A DNA stretch of 55,363 bases from Falsiroseomonas selenitidurans (GTDB taxonomy: Bacteria; Pseudomonadota; Alphaproteobacteria; Acetobacterales; Acetobacteraceae), in NCBI RefSeq assembly GCF_012103215.1, contig NZ_JAAVNE010000037.1, forward strand, positions 1 through 55,363, read 5' to 3'. Shown in pieces: positions 34,263 to 43,171 of this stretch. How positions within the stretch are numbered: position 1 is the first letter of the stretch; the number at the start of each line of letters is the position of its first letter. Under the pieces are notes generated by a model, which was not told where the DNA came from, made no database searches, and worked only from the letters and a program-made list of their open reading frames with translations. The position numbers and the translations under genes are program-made.

Positions 34263-35317
34263 CGGTCCGGCTTCTCCATGCTCGGCTGGCGGCGGGCCGC
34301 GCCGGGGCCTTGGGTCTCCATCGCAACGAGGCGGTCGTTGAGCAGGGCGATCAGGGCCATCGCGTCCTCCCACTCGAAGCGCCGCAGCGTCGTGGCGCCC
34401 GCTTCGCCGGTGGCCGGTGCCGCGGCCGCCTCGAAGCGGATGCCGAGACGCTGCTCCATCCAGGCGATATCCTCGGCCGCCGCCGCCATGGCCAGGTCCA
34501 CCAGGGCTTCCGGCGGGGCGAAGGCCGGCCCCGGCAGCGATCCGAGAAGCTGCTGCAGGGTCCGGGCCCGCCCCGGATTGGCGCGGCCATCCGGGCGCAG
34601 GACGGGAACCGCCTCGTTGGCGGCCAACAGCATCCGCAGGGCGGTGTCGGACACGGCGACGTTGTGCCGCCTGACGTTCAGCGCGTCATAAAGGCCGGGC
34701 GGCGCTCCGCACATGCTCAGGAAAGTCGCCACACTGCATCCACGCACCAGGTGGCCGGGGTGGTAGCGCTGAAGCCGCACCTCGTCCACCGCGGGGTGCG
34801 CCTCGAAGCGGGCGAAGCGCCGGCGATAGGCGGGGCGCCGCATGGCCGGGCCGGCCAGCTCCGCCAGGGTGCGGCCGGCCTTGATCACCTGCTGGGTCGC
34901 ACTGACGATGTAGGAGCGGGGATCGCGGACCATGCCCAGCACCACGATCCGGTCCACCAGCGGCCGCAGCAGCGCCAGCAGGCGGTCAACCTCCTCGTCC
35001 TCCAGCATGCCGATATCCTCCCCGCTGACGAGGAGGCCCGGCGCCGGGGCTTCGGCGATGAAGGCCAGCAGGGCCTGGCGGCACGCCTCGCCATAGGCTC
35101 GGGCGTCCTCGGGGTCGTGCAGGCCCGCCAGGCGATTGCCCAGGTCCAGGTGCGGGTTGTCGCTGACCATGGACCTGATGGCGCGGGAATGGTTGGCCGT
35201 TAAGGGGAAGTAGGCGAACCCGAAACGCGGCAGGCGTTGCCGCTGGGCGTGCAGCGTGGCCTGGATCGCGCTCGTGCCCGTCTTGTGCATGCCCACATGC
35301 AGAAACAGCGTGCGCAA
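34259..35317 (-). CDS. sulfotransferase-like protein (P-loop)
   Basis: About 352 residues. The N-terminus RTLFLHVGMHKTGTSAIQATL is the 5'-phosphosulfate-binding P-loop of PAPS sulfotransferases. VDRIVVLGMVRDPRSYIVSATQQV resembles the 3'-phosphate-binding motif (R-D-P-x-x-x). The C-terminal half is helical and unassigned. TTG 35317 is preferred (AGGGGA 9 bases upstream); GTG 35326 and 35344 are alternatives. The stop overlaps the thyX start (GTGA). Substrate unknown; capsular or lipid sulfation is possible. Confidence 0.72.
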   Translation of the reverse strand: MRTLFLHVGMHKTGTSAIQATLHAQRQRLPRFGFAYFPLTANHSRAIRSMVSDNPHLDLGNRLAGLHDPEDARAYGEACRQALLAFIAEAPAPGLLVSGEDIGMLEDEEVDRLLALLRPLVDRIVVLGMVRDPRSYIVSATQQVIKAGRTLAELAGPAMRRPAYRRRFARFEAHPAVDEVRLQRYHPGHLVRGCSVATFLSMCGAPPGLYDALNVRRHNVAVSDTALRMLLAANEAVPVLRPDGRANPGRARTLQQLLGSLPGPAFAPPEALVDLAMAAAAEDIAWMEQRLGIRFEAAAAPATGEAGATTLRRFEWEDAMALIALLNDRLVAMETQGPGAARRQPSMEKPDR

Positions 35318-35471
35318 CCGACCCACTCCCCTGTCCCGCGACACCCCGCCCGGGCGGGGGCTCGGCCGCCGGTCTTCCCGAACGCTCCCTTTCGCCGGAA
35401 GGCGGCGCGCCCCGCAAGTGGCGGCATTGCGGCAGCCCCTGGATTTCGCGCGCCAAGGCGCCTACATAGGC

Positions 35472-35745
35472 TGCGTCGCCTCGGCGACTATGGTGATAAA
35501 CGCGACCTGGAATAATCGTTGCGGACCCGGGGGCAGTGCCCGGCGCCTCCACCATTTCCTTCGGGAACCATGGGGGCGAAACAGCTTCGACGCGCGTGGT
35601 AAAGAGGTCGTTTTTGCCCGGCATTGTACCGCCGTTATCGGGCTAATCTCTAAGTGCGAACGACAATAGCCGCGAGGCTTACGCACTCGCTGCCTGAATA
35701 AGGTAAGCGCGGTTCGGGGGGCACCGGGCAACAGAAGCCCCCCAC
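35472..35745 (+). ncRNA. ssrA: transfer-messenger RNA, circularly permuted two-piece form
   Basis: tmRNA rescues stalled ribosomes and tags the peptide. The acceptor piece comes first and ends T arm CCGGG-GGCAGTG-CCCGG, CGCCTCC and A-CCA (3' end at 35554). A 17-base spacer with a TTCC-TTCG-GGAA hairpin follows. The coding piece starts GGGGGCG at 35572 (pairing with CGCCTCC) with GAAACAGCTTCGACG. AGGTCG (35605) pairs with CGACCT (35503) to form P2. The tag frame at 35656-35697 encodes ANDNSREAYALAA and TGA. A stem GGGGGGC/GCCCCCC (35716-35743) closes the RNA. The 5' limit is approximate. Confidence 0.93.
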
Positions 35746-35817
35746 TTTCCGCTTGCACCTGCCTCTTCCTTGCGCTGCCTGGGCGGCTTATGGTCCCGGG
35801 TCAAAGGGATTGCATGC

Positions 35818-36321
35818 ATGAGCGACGACGCCCGCCCGGCCGAAAGCCTGATTCCATATGAGCGATGGACCGACGACGCGCTGCGCGAGGTTGTCGCCCG
35901 GTCGCTGGAACTGGCGGCGACCACCGGCCTGCCGGGCGAACATCATTTCTACATCACCTTCCGCACCGACCACCCCGCCACCCGCGTGCCGGGCCACCTG
36001 AAGGCCCGCTACCCGCAGGAGATGACGGTGGTGCTGCAGCACCAGTACGAGGCGCTGGTGGTGGACCGCTCGGCGGGCTGCTTTTCGGTCCGCCTGCATT
36101 TCGGCGGCGTGCCCTCCACGCTCGTGGTGCCCTTCGCCGCGCTGACCGGCTTCGCCGATCCCGCCGTGCGCTACGGCCTGCGCTTCCAGCCGCTGATGGA
36201 GGCGGTGGCGCCGCCGGTGGCGGAAGAAGCCCCGCCGCCCGCCGCCGAGGTCGCGCCGCCGGAGGCCCCGGCCCAGGTCGTCAGCCTGGACGCCTTCCGG
36301 CGCCGCCCGGCAAGGGACTGA
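35818..36321 (+). CDS. sspB: ClpXP adaptor SspB
   Basis: Delivers ssrA-tagged proteins to ClpXP. The 167-residue alpha-type SspB has an N-terminal substrate-binding domain (PYERWTDDALREVVARSLELAA, GEHHFYITFRTDHP, YPQEMTVVLQHQYEALVV, FGGVPSTLVVPFAALTGFADP), then a proline/alanine-rich linker (about 130-155). The C-terminal ClpX-tethering motif is VVSLDAFRRRP. AAGGGA precedes ATG 35818. It lies about 75 bases downstream of the tmRNA gene, whose product makes its substrates. Confidence 0.95.
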   Translation: MSDDARPAESLIPYERWTDDALREVVARSLELAATTGLPGEHHFYITFRTDHPATRVPGHLKARYPQEMTVVLQHQYEALVVDRSAGCFSVRLHFGGVPSTLVVPFAALTGFADPAVRYGLRFQPLMEAVAPPVAEEAPPPAAEVAPPEAPAQVVSLDAFRRRPARD

Positions 36322-36415
36322 CGGCGCGGGACCGGCCCGCCGTTGGCGCGGGGCGCCGGCTGCGCTACCACCCGGGGCGCACCGACCAACGCCCCGGCCG
36401 CCGCGGAGAATGGCA

Positions 36416-38089
36416 ATGACCGCACCGCTCGACATCGATTCGCCCGTCATCGCGCCACAGCGGCCGGAGAGTTTCCGCTACAGCCCGATGTATCCGCTGG
36501 GGCCGGACCCGACGCCCTACCGCAAGCTGGACATTGCCGGCGTCAGCACCGCGACCTGCGACGGGCGCACCGTGCTCAAGGTCCGGCCGCAGGCGCTGGA
36601 GGAACTCGCCTTCGCCGCCTGCAAGGACGTCTCCCACCTGCTGCGCCCCGCGCACCTGGCCCAGCTGGCAAAGATCCTGCAGGACCCGGAGGCCAGCCCG
36701 AACGACCGCTTCGTGGCGCTGGACCTGCTGAAGAACGCCAATATCGCCGCCGGCGGCGTGCTGCCCATGTGCCAGGACACCGGCACCGCCATCGTCTTCG
36801 GCAAGAAGGGCCAGCGCGTCTGGGTCGAGGGCGATGAGGAGGAGGCGCTGAGCTACGGCGTCCACCGCACCTATACCGAGACCAACCTGCGCTATTCGCA
36901 GATGGCGCCGCTGACCATGTGGGACGAAGTGAACACCGGCAACAACCTGCCGGTGGAATTCACCATCCTGGCGCAGCCCGGCGAGCACCATGCCGACGAG
37001 ATGCACCTGATGTTCGTGCTCAAGGGCGGCGGATCGGCGAACAAGACCTTTCTCTACCAGCAGACCCGCGCGGTGCTGAACAAGCCCAAGCTGCTGGCCT
37101 TCCTGGAAGACAAGATCAAGACGCTGGGGACCAGCGCCTGCCCGCCCTACCATCTGGCCATCGTCATCGGCGGCACCAGCGCGGAGGCCAACCTCAAGAC
37201 GGTGAAGCTCGCCTCCACCAAATGGCTCGACACCCTGCCGACCGAGGGCAGCAGGGCTGGCCACGCCTTCCGCGACCTGGCCTTCGAGGCGGAGGTGCAC
37301 AAGCTGACGCAGAACCTCGGCATCGGCGCGCAGTTCGGCGGCAAGTATTTTTGTCATGACGTGCGGGTGGTTCGCCTGCCACGGCATGGGGCCTCGCTGC
37401 CGATCGGCATCGGCGTGTCCTGCTCCGCGGACCGGCAGATCAAGGCGAAGATCACGCCGGAGGGCGTGTTCCTGGAACAGCTGGAGCATGAACCCGCCCG
37501 ATACCTGCCGGAAGCGACGGACGAGATCCTCGGCGGCGAGGTGGTGAAGATCGACCTGAACCAGCCGATGGACGCGATCCGGGCCGAGCTGTCGAAGCAC
37601 CCGGTGAAGACGCGCGTGTCCCTCACCGGCACCGTGGTCGTCGCCCGCGACATCGCCCACGCAAAGCTGCAGGAACGGCTGGATCGCGGCGAGGGCCTGC
37701 CCGACTACCTGAAGAACCACCCGGTCTACTACGCCGGCCCGGCCAAGACGCCAGAGGGCTACGCCACCGGCAGCTTCGGCCCGACCACCGCCGGGCGCAT
37801 GGACAGCTATGTGGAGGCCTTCCAGAAGGCGGGCGGCAGCCTGGTGATGCTGGCCAAGGGCAACCGCAGCAAGGCGGTGCTGAAGGCCTGCCAGTCCCAT
37901 GGCGGCTTCTACCTGGGTTCCGTCGGAGGCCCCGCCGCGCGGCTGGCGCAGGACTGCATCCGCAAGGTCGAGGTGCTGGAATACCCGGAGCTCGGCATGG
38001 AGGCCGTCTGGCGGATCGAAGTGGAGGATTTTCCGGCGTTCATCGTCGTCGATGACAAGGGGAACGACTTCTACGAAGGGCTGGAGTGA
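36416..38089 (+). CDS. fumA: fumarate hydratase class I (iron-sulfur type)
   Basis: Oxygen-sensitive [4Fe-4S] fumarase of the TCA cycle, 557 residues, with the alpha and beta domains fused as in FumA/FumB. Cluster cysteines are visible in GGVLPMCQDTGTAIVFG, GIGVSCSADRQIKAKI-adjacent and TSACPPYHLAIVIGG. The beta domain carries GPTTAGRMDSYVEAF and CQSHGGFYLGSVGGPAA. ATG 36416 is chosen with GGAG 7 bases upstream; ATG 36410 is too close to it. The stop overlaps the DUF1272 ATG (TGATG). A class II fumarase lies 3 kb downstream. Confidence 0.97.
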   Translation: MTAPLDIDSPVIAPQRPESFRYSPMYPLGPDPTPYRKLDIAGVSTATCDGRTVLKVRPQALEELAFAACKDVSHLLRPAHLAQLAKILQDPEASPNDRFVALDLLKNANIAAGGVLPMCQDTGTAIVFGKKGQRVWVEGDEEEALSYGVHRTYTETNLRYSQMAPLTMWDEVNTGNNLPVEFTILAQPGEHHADEMHLMFVLKGGGSANKTFLYQQTRAVLNKPKLLAFLEDKIKTLGTSACPPYHLAIVIGGTSAEANLKTVKLASTKWLDTLPTEGSRAGHAFRDLAFEAEVHKLTQNLGIGAQFGGKYFCHDVRVVRLPRHGASLPIGIGVSCSADRQIKAKITPEGVFLEQLEHEPARYLPEATDEILGGEVVKIDLNQPMDAIRAELSKHPVKTRVSLTGTVVVARDIAHAKLQERLDRGEGLPDYLKNHPVYYAGPAKTPEGYATGSFGPTTAGRMDSYVEAFQKAGGSLVMLAKGNRSKAVLKACQSHGGFYLGSVGGPAARLAQDCIRKVEVLEYPELGMEAVWRIEVEDFPAFIVVDDKGNDFYEGLE

Positions 38090-38334
38090 TGCTGGAGCTT
38101 CGGCCGAATTGCGAATGCTGCGGACGCGACCTGCCGCCGGATTCGGCCGAGGCGCTGATCTGCTCCTTCGAATGCACCTGGTGCCGCGACTGTGCGGCCA
38201 ACCGCCTGCCCGGCGGCCTCTGCCCGAATTGCGGCGGGAACCTGGTGCCACGTCCGATCCGCCCGGCGGGCAAGCTGGAGCGCTTTCCCGCCTCGACCAC
38301 CCGCAAGCGCAGCGCCCTGCCCGCCTGCAGCTGA
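38089..38334 (+). CDS. DUF1272 zinc-ribbon-like small protein
   Basis: An 81-residue protein, MLELRPNCECCGRDLPPDSAEALICSFECTWC and so on. Cysteine pairs CECC, CSFECTWCRDC and CPNCGG give eight or more possible zinc ligands in the spacing of DUF1272. Its ATG overlaps the fumarase stop, so it is probably coexpressed with fumA. Function unknown. Confidence 0.88.
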   Translation: MLELRPNCECCGRDLPPDSAEALICSFECTWCRDCAANRLPGGLCPNCGGNLVPRPIRPAGKLERFPASTTRKRSALPACS

Positions 38335-38368
38335 GACGGGGCACGGCGTCAGCGCCCCCTCACCCTGC

Positions 38369-38393
38369 CCTCTCCCCCCGTCGGGGGGAGAGG
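38369..38393. terminator. GC hairpin between convergent DUF1272 and substrate-binding protein genes
   Basis: An 11-bp perfect stem (CCTCTCCCCCC with its complement) and a 3-base loop lies between stops at 38334 and 38402. Symmetrical and without a T-run, it resembles the hairpins at 26709 and near 4002, so it is either a bidirectional terminator or a dispersed intergenic repeat. Confidence 0.5.
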
Positions 38394-38401
38394 ATTCAAG
38401 G

Positions 38402-39955
38402 TCAGCGCGGCCGGATTTCCACCGCCCGCACCTCCTCATCCGCCCGCGCCTGGAAGTGCAGCCCGGCCTTGCCGGCATTGACCGAGCGCAGCACGCCGAC
38501 GCCGATGATCAGCGCCTCGTCCGAGGCCTGGCGCACCAGGGCTGCCAATTGCCGGGCGCGGTCGGCATCGTCCAGCGTCGCCCGCGCGCGCTGGATCAGC
38601 CCATCCATCGCCGCCGTCCCGGCGCCGGTGAAGTTCAGCGCGCCGAGCCCCGTCACCACCCCGCGGCGATGCAGCTGGGAGCCGATGAGGTAGGAGGTCT
38701 CGCCGGTCAGGGACCCGAAGACCGTCACGAAGACACCGTAGTCGCGCCGGTTGCGGCGCGGCAGGAAGGTGGCCTGCGGCACCACCTCCACCGTGGTGCG
38801 GATGCCGATCCGCGTCCAGGCGGCCGCGATCGCCTGGCAGATGCGCGGTGTCCGGTTCGGCGAGCAGAACAGGTTCAGCCCGAATCCCTGGCCCCAGCCG
38901 GCTTCCGCCAGCAGGGCACGGGCCGCGGCCAGGTCCGCCGCCGGCACGGGACGGTCGGCGATGGCGCCGAAGATGAAGGGCGGCACCGGCTGGTCCGTCG
39001 GATCGGCGAATCCCTCCAGGATCGTTCGGGAAATGCCTTCCCGGTTCAGGGCGAGCGACATGGCGCGGCGCACCCGCACATCCTTCATCGGGTTGCGGCC
39101 GCCGGCCTCGATGCCCGGCGCGTCGTCGCGCTCCACATCCGGATAGATGTTCACCGCATAGATCGAGGGGCCGGCGAACAGCGCGACGCGGGAATCGCCG
39201 GCGATCCGCCCGGCATCCTGCAGCGGCACGTTGTTGATGAAATCCACATCGCCCGCCAGCAGGGCGCCGACGCGGGCGGCATCATTGGGGATGGGGGTGA
39301 AGCTGACCGTGTCCCACGGCACGGCGCCGCCCCACCAATCCGCGTTGCGGCGCAGCACCAGCGGGTCGTTGGCGCGCCAGCTTTCCAGCTTGAAGGGACC
39401 GGTGCCGATCACCGCCTGGCCGGCATTGAAGGGCGGGTTGCCGAGGGAGGCCACCGAACGCGGCACGATGAAGATCTGCGTCAGATTGGTCGGCAGGATC
39501 GGCGTCGGCCCGCTGGTGCGGATGCGGAAGGTGAGGTCGTCCACGACCTCCACCCCCGTCACCCCGGCCAGGTAGATGGTGTAGGGGTTGGGGTTGCCCG
39601 GCACGTTCGGCACCCGGGCGAAGGAAGCCGCGACATCGGCCGAGGTCAGGGGCGTGCCGTCATGGAAGCGCACGCCGGGGCGCAGCTTGAATTCCCAGGT
39701 GGTGTCGTCAACCACGCGCCAGGATTCCGCCAGGCCCGGCCGCAGCGCCATGGCGGCGTCGCGCGTCACCAGCGTGTCGAAGATGTTCCGCAGCGCGCCG
39801 GTATTCGCCAGGTTCAGCAGCCAGTGCGGGTCCAGCGTGCTGGGCGGGGACTGGATGCCGATGCGGAGCGTCTGGGCCTCCGCCTGGCCGGCGGCAAGCC
39901 CCGCCGGCGCGGCGAGCAGCGAGAGACCCAGGGCAAGACGCGTGACGAAACCCAT
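38402..39955 (-). CDS. ABC transporter substrate-binding protein, family 5 (peptide/nickel type)
   Basis: Periplasmic binding protein of 517 residues. The signal peptide MGFVTRLALGLSLLAAPAGLAAGQAEAQ is followed by TLRIGIQSPPSTLDPHW and the family segments LAESWRVVDDTTWEFKLRPGVRFHDGTPLTSADVAASF, GTGPFKLESW and VRRAMSLALNREGI. These are hallmarks of SBP_bac_5 (oligopeptide, dipeptide, nickel or glutathione). No permease or ATPase genes are adjacent, so it is an orphan here and its ligand is unknown. An open upstream frame to 40885 is a shadow of the RidA and VOC genes. Confidence 0.93.
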   Translation of the reverse strand: MGFVTRLALGLSLLAAPAGLAAGQAEAQTLRIGIQSPPSTLDPHWLLNLANTGALRNIFDTLVTRDAAMALRPGLAESWRVVDDTTWEFKLRPGVRFHDGTPLTSADVAASFARVPNVPGNPNPYTIYLAGVTGVEVVDDLTFRIRTSGPTPILPTNLTQIFIVPRSVASLGNPPFNAGQAVIGTGPFKLESWRANDPLVLRRNADWWGGAVPWDTVSFTPIPNDAARVGALLAGDVDFINNVPLQDAGRIAGDSRVALFAGPSIYAVNIYPDVERDDAPGIEAGGRNPMKDVRVRRAMSLALNREGISRTILEGFADPTDQPVPPFIFGAIADRPVPAADLAAARALLAEAGWGQGFGLNLFCSPNRTPRICQAIAAAWTRIGIRTTVEVVPQATFLPRRNRRDYGVFVTVFGSLTGETSYLIGSQLHRRGVVTGLGALNFTGAGTAAMDGLIQRARATLDDADRARQLAALVRQASDEALIIGVGVLRSVNAGKAGLHFQARADEEVRAVEIRPR

Positions 39956-40141
39956 GCGGTGCGATCCTTCCGGCCGGCCCCCCGGCGGGGGCGATGCCGG
40001 CAGAGTGACACCCTCCGCCCCGCCGCGCACCGGGGTTTTCGCCGGCGCGGCGGGCGGGGGCGGCGCGCGGCCCTTCCTGCCGCGCGCCTGCTGGGATATG
40101 GCTTCCCCATCTCCAGCCACCTGACGGGACGCGAGACCTGC

Positions 40142-40540
40142 ATGGCCCGAAGCCGCATATCCTCCGGCAGCCGCTTCGAAGACGAGATCGGCTATTCCCG
40201 CGCCGTGGTCGATGGCGACTGGATCTTCGTCTCCGGCACCACCGGCTACGACTACGCGACCATGCAGATCCAGCCTGGCGTGGTCGAGCAATGCGACCAG
40301 GCCTTCCGCAACATCGACACGGCGCTGCGCCAAGCCGGGGCGCGGCTGGAGGATGTGGTGCGGGCCACCTTCATCCTGCCGGACCGCGCCGATTGGCCGC
40401 CCTGCTGGCCGGTGGTGAAGAAGTGGCTGGGCCGCGGGCGGCCGGCGTCGACGATGTTCATCGCCGGCCTGCAGACGCCGGAGATGCGGATCGAGATCGA
40501 GGTCACGGCGCGGCTTCGCCGCCGCGAAGGGGACAAGTAG
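40142..40540 (+). CDS. RidA/YjgF family protein
   Basis: A 132-residue RidA-fold protein, probably a trimeric enamine/imine deaminase or relative. It has FEDEIGYSRAVVDGDWIFVSGTTGYDY, EQCDQAFRNIDTALRQAGARLEDVVRATFILPD and RPASTMFIAGLQTPEMRIEIEVTA. The usual catalytic arginine position of the archetypal motif (R-P-x-x-x) is represented by GRPASTMF. Followed after 4 bases by a VOC-family gene. Confidence 0.92.
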   Translation: MARSRISSGSRFEDEIGYSRAVVDGDWIFVSGTTGYDYATMQIQPGVVEQCDQAFRNIDTALRQAGARLEDVVRATFILPDRADWPPCWPVVKKWLGRGRPASTMFIAGLQTPEMRIEIEVTARLRRREGDK

Positions 40541-40544
40541 CCAG

Positions 40545-40958
40545 ATGCGCTTCGCCGTCGACCGCCTGGACCACCTGGTCATCACCTGCACCGATGTGGA
40601 GACCAGCGCCAACTGGTACCAGCGCGTGCTCGGCATGGAACGCGAGACCTTCGGGGACCAGCAGCGCCGCACCGCGGTGAAGTTCGGCGGCCAGAAGATC
40701 AACCTGCGGCCACGCGGCGCGACCCAGGCGGAATGGTTCTCCTCCGTGGTGGCGGAGCCCGGGACGCAGGATCTGTGCTTCGTCGTCACCGTGGCGGCGG
40801 AGGATATCGCCGAGCATCTGCGCGGCTGCGGCGTGACGGTGGAGCTGGGGCCGGTGGCCAAGGCCGGCGCGCTGGGGCCGATCACCTCGGTCTATTGCCG
40901 CGACCCCGACGGCAATCTGATCGAGATCGCCACCTATGGCGACCGATTTCCCGAATAA
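40545..40958 (+). CDS. VOC family protein (glyoxalase/dioxygenase-like)
   Basis: A 137-residue vicinal-oxygen-chelate protein: two beta-alpha-beta modules, the first with LDHLVITCTDVETSANWYQRVLGMERE (metal ligand H) and the second ending VYCRDPDGNLIEIATYG (metal ligand E). Close to virulence-type YwbC/glyoxalase I-like proteins; substrate unknown. It follows the RidA gene by 4 bases, so the two form a small unit. Confidence 0.9.
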   Translation: MRFAVDRLDHLVITCTDVETSANWYQRVLGMERETFGDQQRRTAVKFGGQKINLRPRGATQAEWFSSVVAEPGTQDLCFVVTVAAEDIAEHLRGCGVTVELGPVAKAGALGPITSVYCRDPDGNLIEIATYGDRFPE

Positions 40959-41017
40959 GCACCCGTGATGGGCGGCGCGGCGCCGCCCACCCCATCTCGC
41001 CCTCCGAGGAGAGATGC

Positions 41018-42430
<1,413 letters not shown>

Positions 42431-42443
42431 CCGGCCTGGCCGC

Positions 42444-42668
42444 ATGAAGCACCTGCACAAGCGCTCCTTCCGCCTGGCCGGGCACCGCACCTCCGTGGCG
42501 CTGGAACCGGCCTTCTGGGCGGCGCTGGAGGCGCTGGCGCGGCAGGAGGCGTGCAGCCTGGCGGCGCTGGTCGCCCGGCTGGACGCGGCGCGCACCGACC
42601 CTTCCCTGCCGCTGGCCAGCGCGCTGCGGGTGCATGCGCTGCTGGCGCGGGGTGGGGCGGCGGGCTGA
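42444..42668 (+). CDS. ribbon-helix-helix domain protein (RHH_4 type)
   Basis: A 74-residue protein, MKHLHKRSFRLAGHRTSVALEPAFWAALEALARQE. The AGHRTSVALEP-x-FW segment is the beta strand and first helix of the RHH_4 family of small DNA-binding-like proteins common in alphaproteobacteria, and LPLASALRVHALL closes it. Starts 14 bases after fumC. A long hairpin terminator follows. Targets unknown. Confidence 0.85.
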   Translation: MKHLHKRSFRLAGHRTSVALEPAFWAALEALARQEACSLAALVARLDAARTDPSLPLASALRVHALLARGGAAG

Positions 42669-42680
42669 GCGGACCGCGGC

Positions 42681-42735
42681 GCTGGAGCCGTCTCACCGCG
42701 AGCGCAGACGGTGAAGCGGCTCCAGCTTCTTGTTT
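42681..42735 (+). terminator. intrinsic terminator after the fumC-RHH unit
   Basis: A 10-bp outer stem GCTGGAGCCG/CGGCTCCAGC (42681-42690 and 42717-42726) encloses a second stem TCACCG/CGGTGA and is followed by TTCTTGTTT. This is the best classical terminator in the window. It merges into a GACGCATTTTCCG-type stretch (42737-42784). Confidence 0.7.
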
Positions 42736-42784
42736 CGACGCATTTTCCGAATCGCCTTGCGAAGCCGCAAGGCTTGAACATGCT

Positions 42785-43060
42785 CTACACCACCGGCAGG
42801 CCCAGCCGTTCCGCCAGCACGGCCTGCGGGTTGCGCAGGAACCACAGGCGTTCATGCGCGGCGCAGAGTGTCTCCGCATGGCGGCGGCGGTCGCGGATCT
42901 GGGCGGCGGAATGGGCGATCGCCAATTCGCAGGCGGCCAGCAGGGCCCGCGCCACCTCCAGCTCCCCCTGGTCGCAGGCCTGGTGGAAGGCCAGCAGGAT
43001 CTTGTCGGTCAGGCGGCGCGTGGGCCTCGGCCCCGACGCGGTCTCGATGCTGAAATCCAT
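42785..43060 (-). CDS. hypothetical protein (91 aa)
   Basis: Unrecognised, mostly helical, charged protein: MDFSIETASGPRPTRRLTDKILLAFHQACDQGELEVARALLAACELAI, ending LAERLGLPVV. ATG 43060 is preferred (GAGGG 5 bases upstream); ATG 43072 is in frame. The segment ACDQGELEVARALL suggests an ankyrin/TPR-like helical pair, as in small regulatory proteins, but no domain is certain. It stands alone between two convergent or tail-to-tail units. Confidence 0.7.
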   Translation of the reverse strand: MDFSIETASGPRPTRRLTDKILLAFHQACDQGELEVARALLAACELAIAHSAAQIRDRRRHAETLCAAHERLWFLRNPQAVLAERLGLPVV

Positions 43061-43171
43061 CCTGTCCCTCATGCTCCGATTGCCACGCCTGGCGTTCGGG
43101 GGAGGCGGCGGGATCGGATGCATCACAGGCGCGTGAATCGCTCCTCGTTTCCGGGCGCGCCAGCGCGCAGG

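Noticed and set aside
26709..38393. Treating the C-rich hairpins at 26709 and 38369 as proven Rho-independent terminators
   Set aside because: Both lack T-runs on either strand; they are listed with reduced confidence and may be a dispersed repeat.
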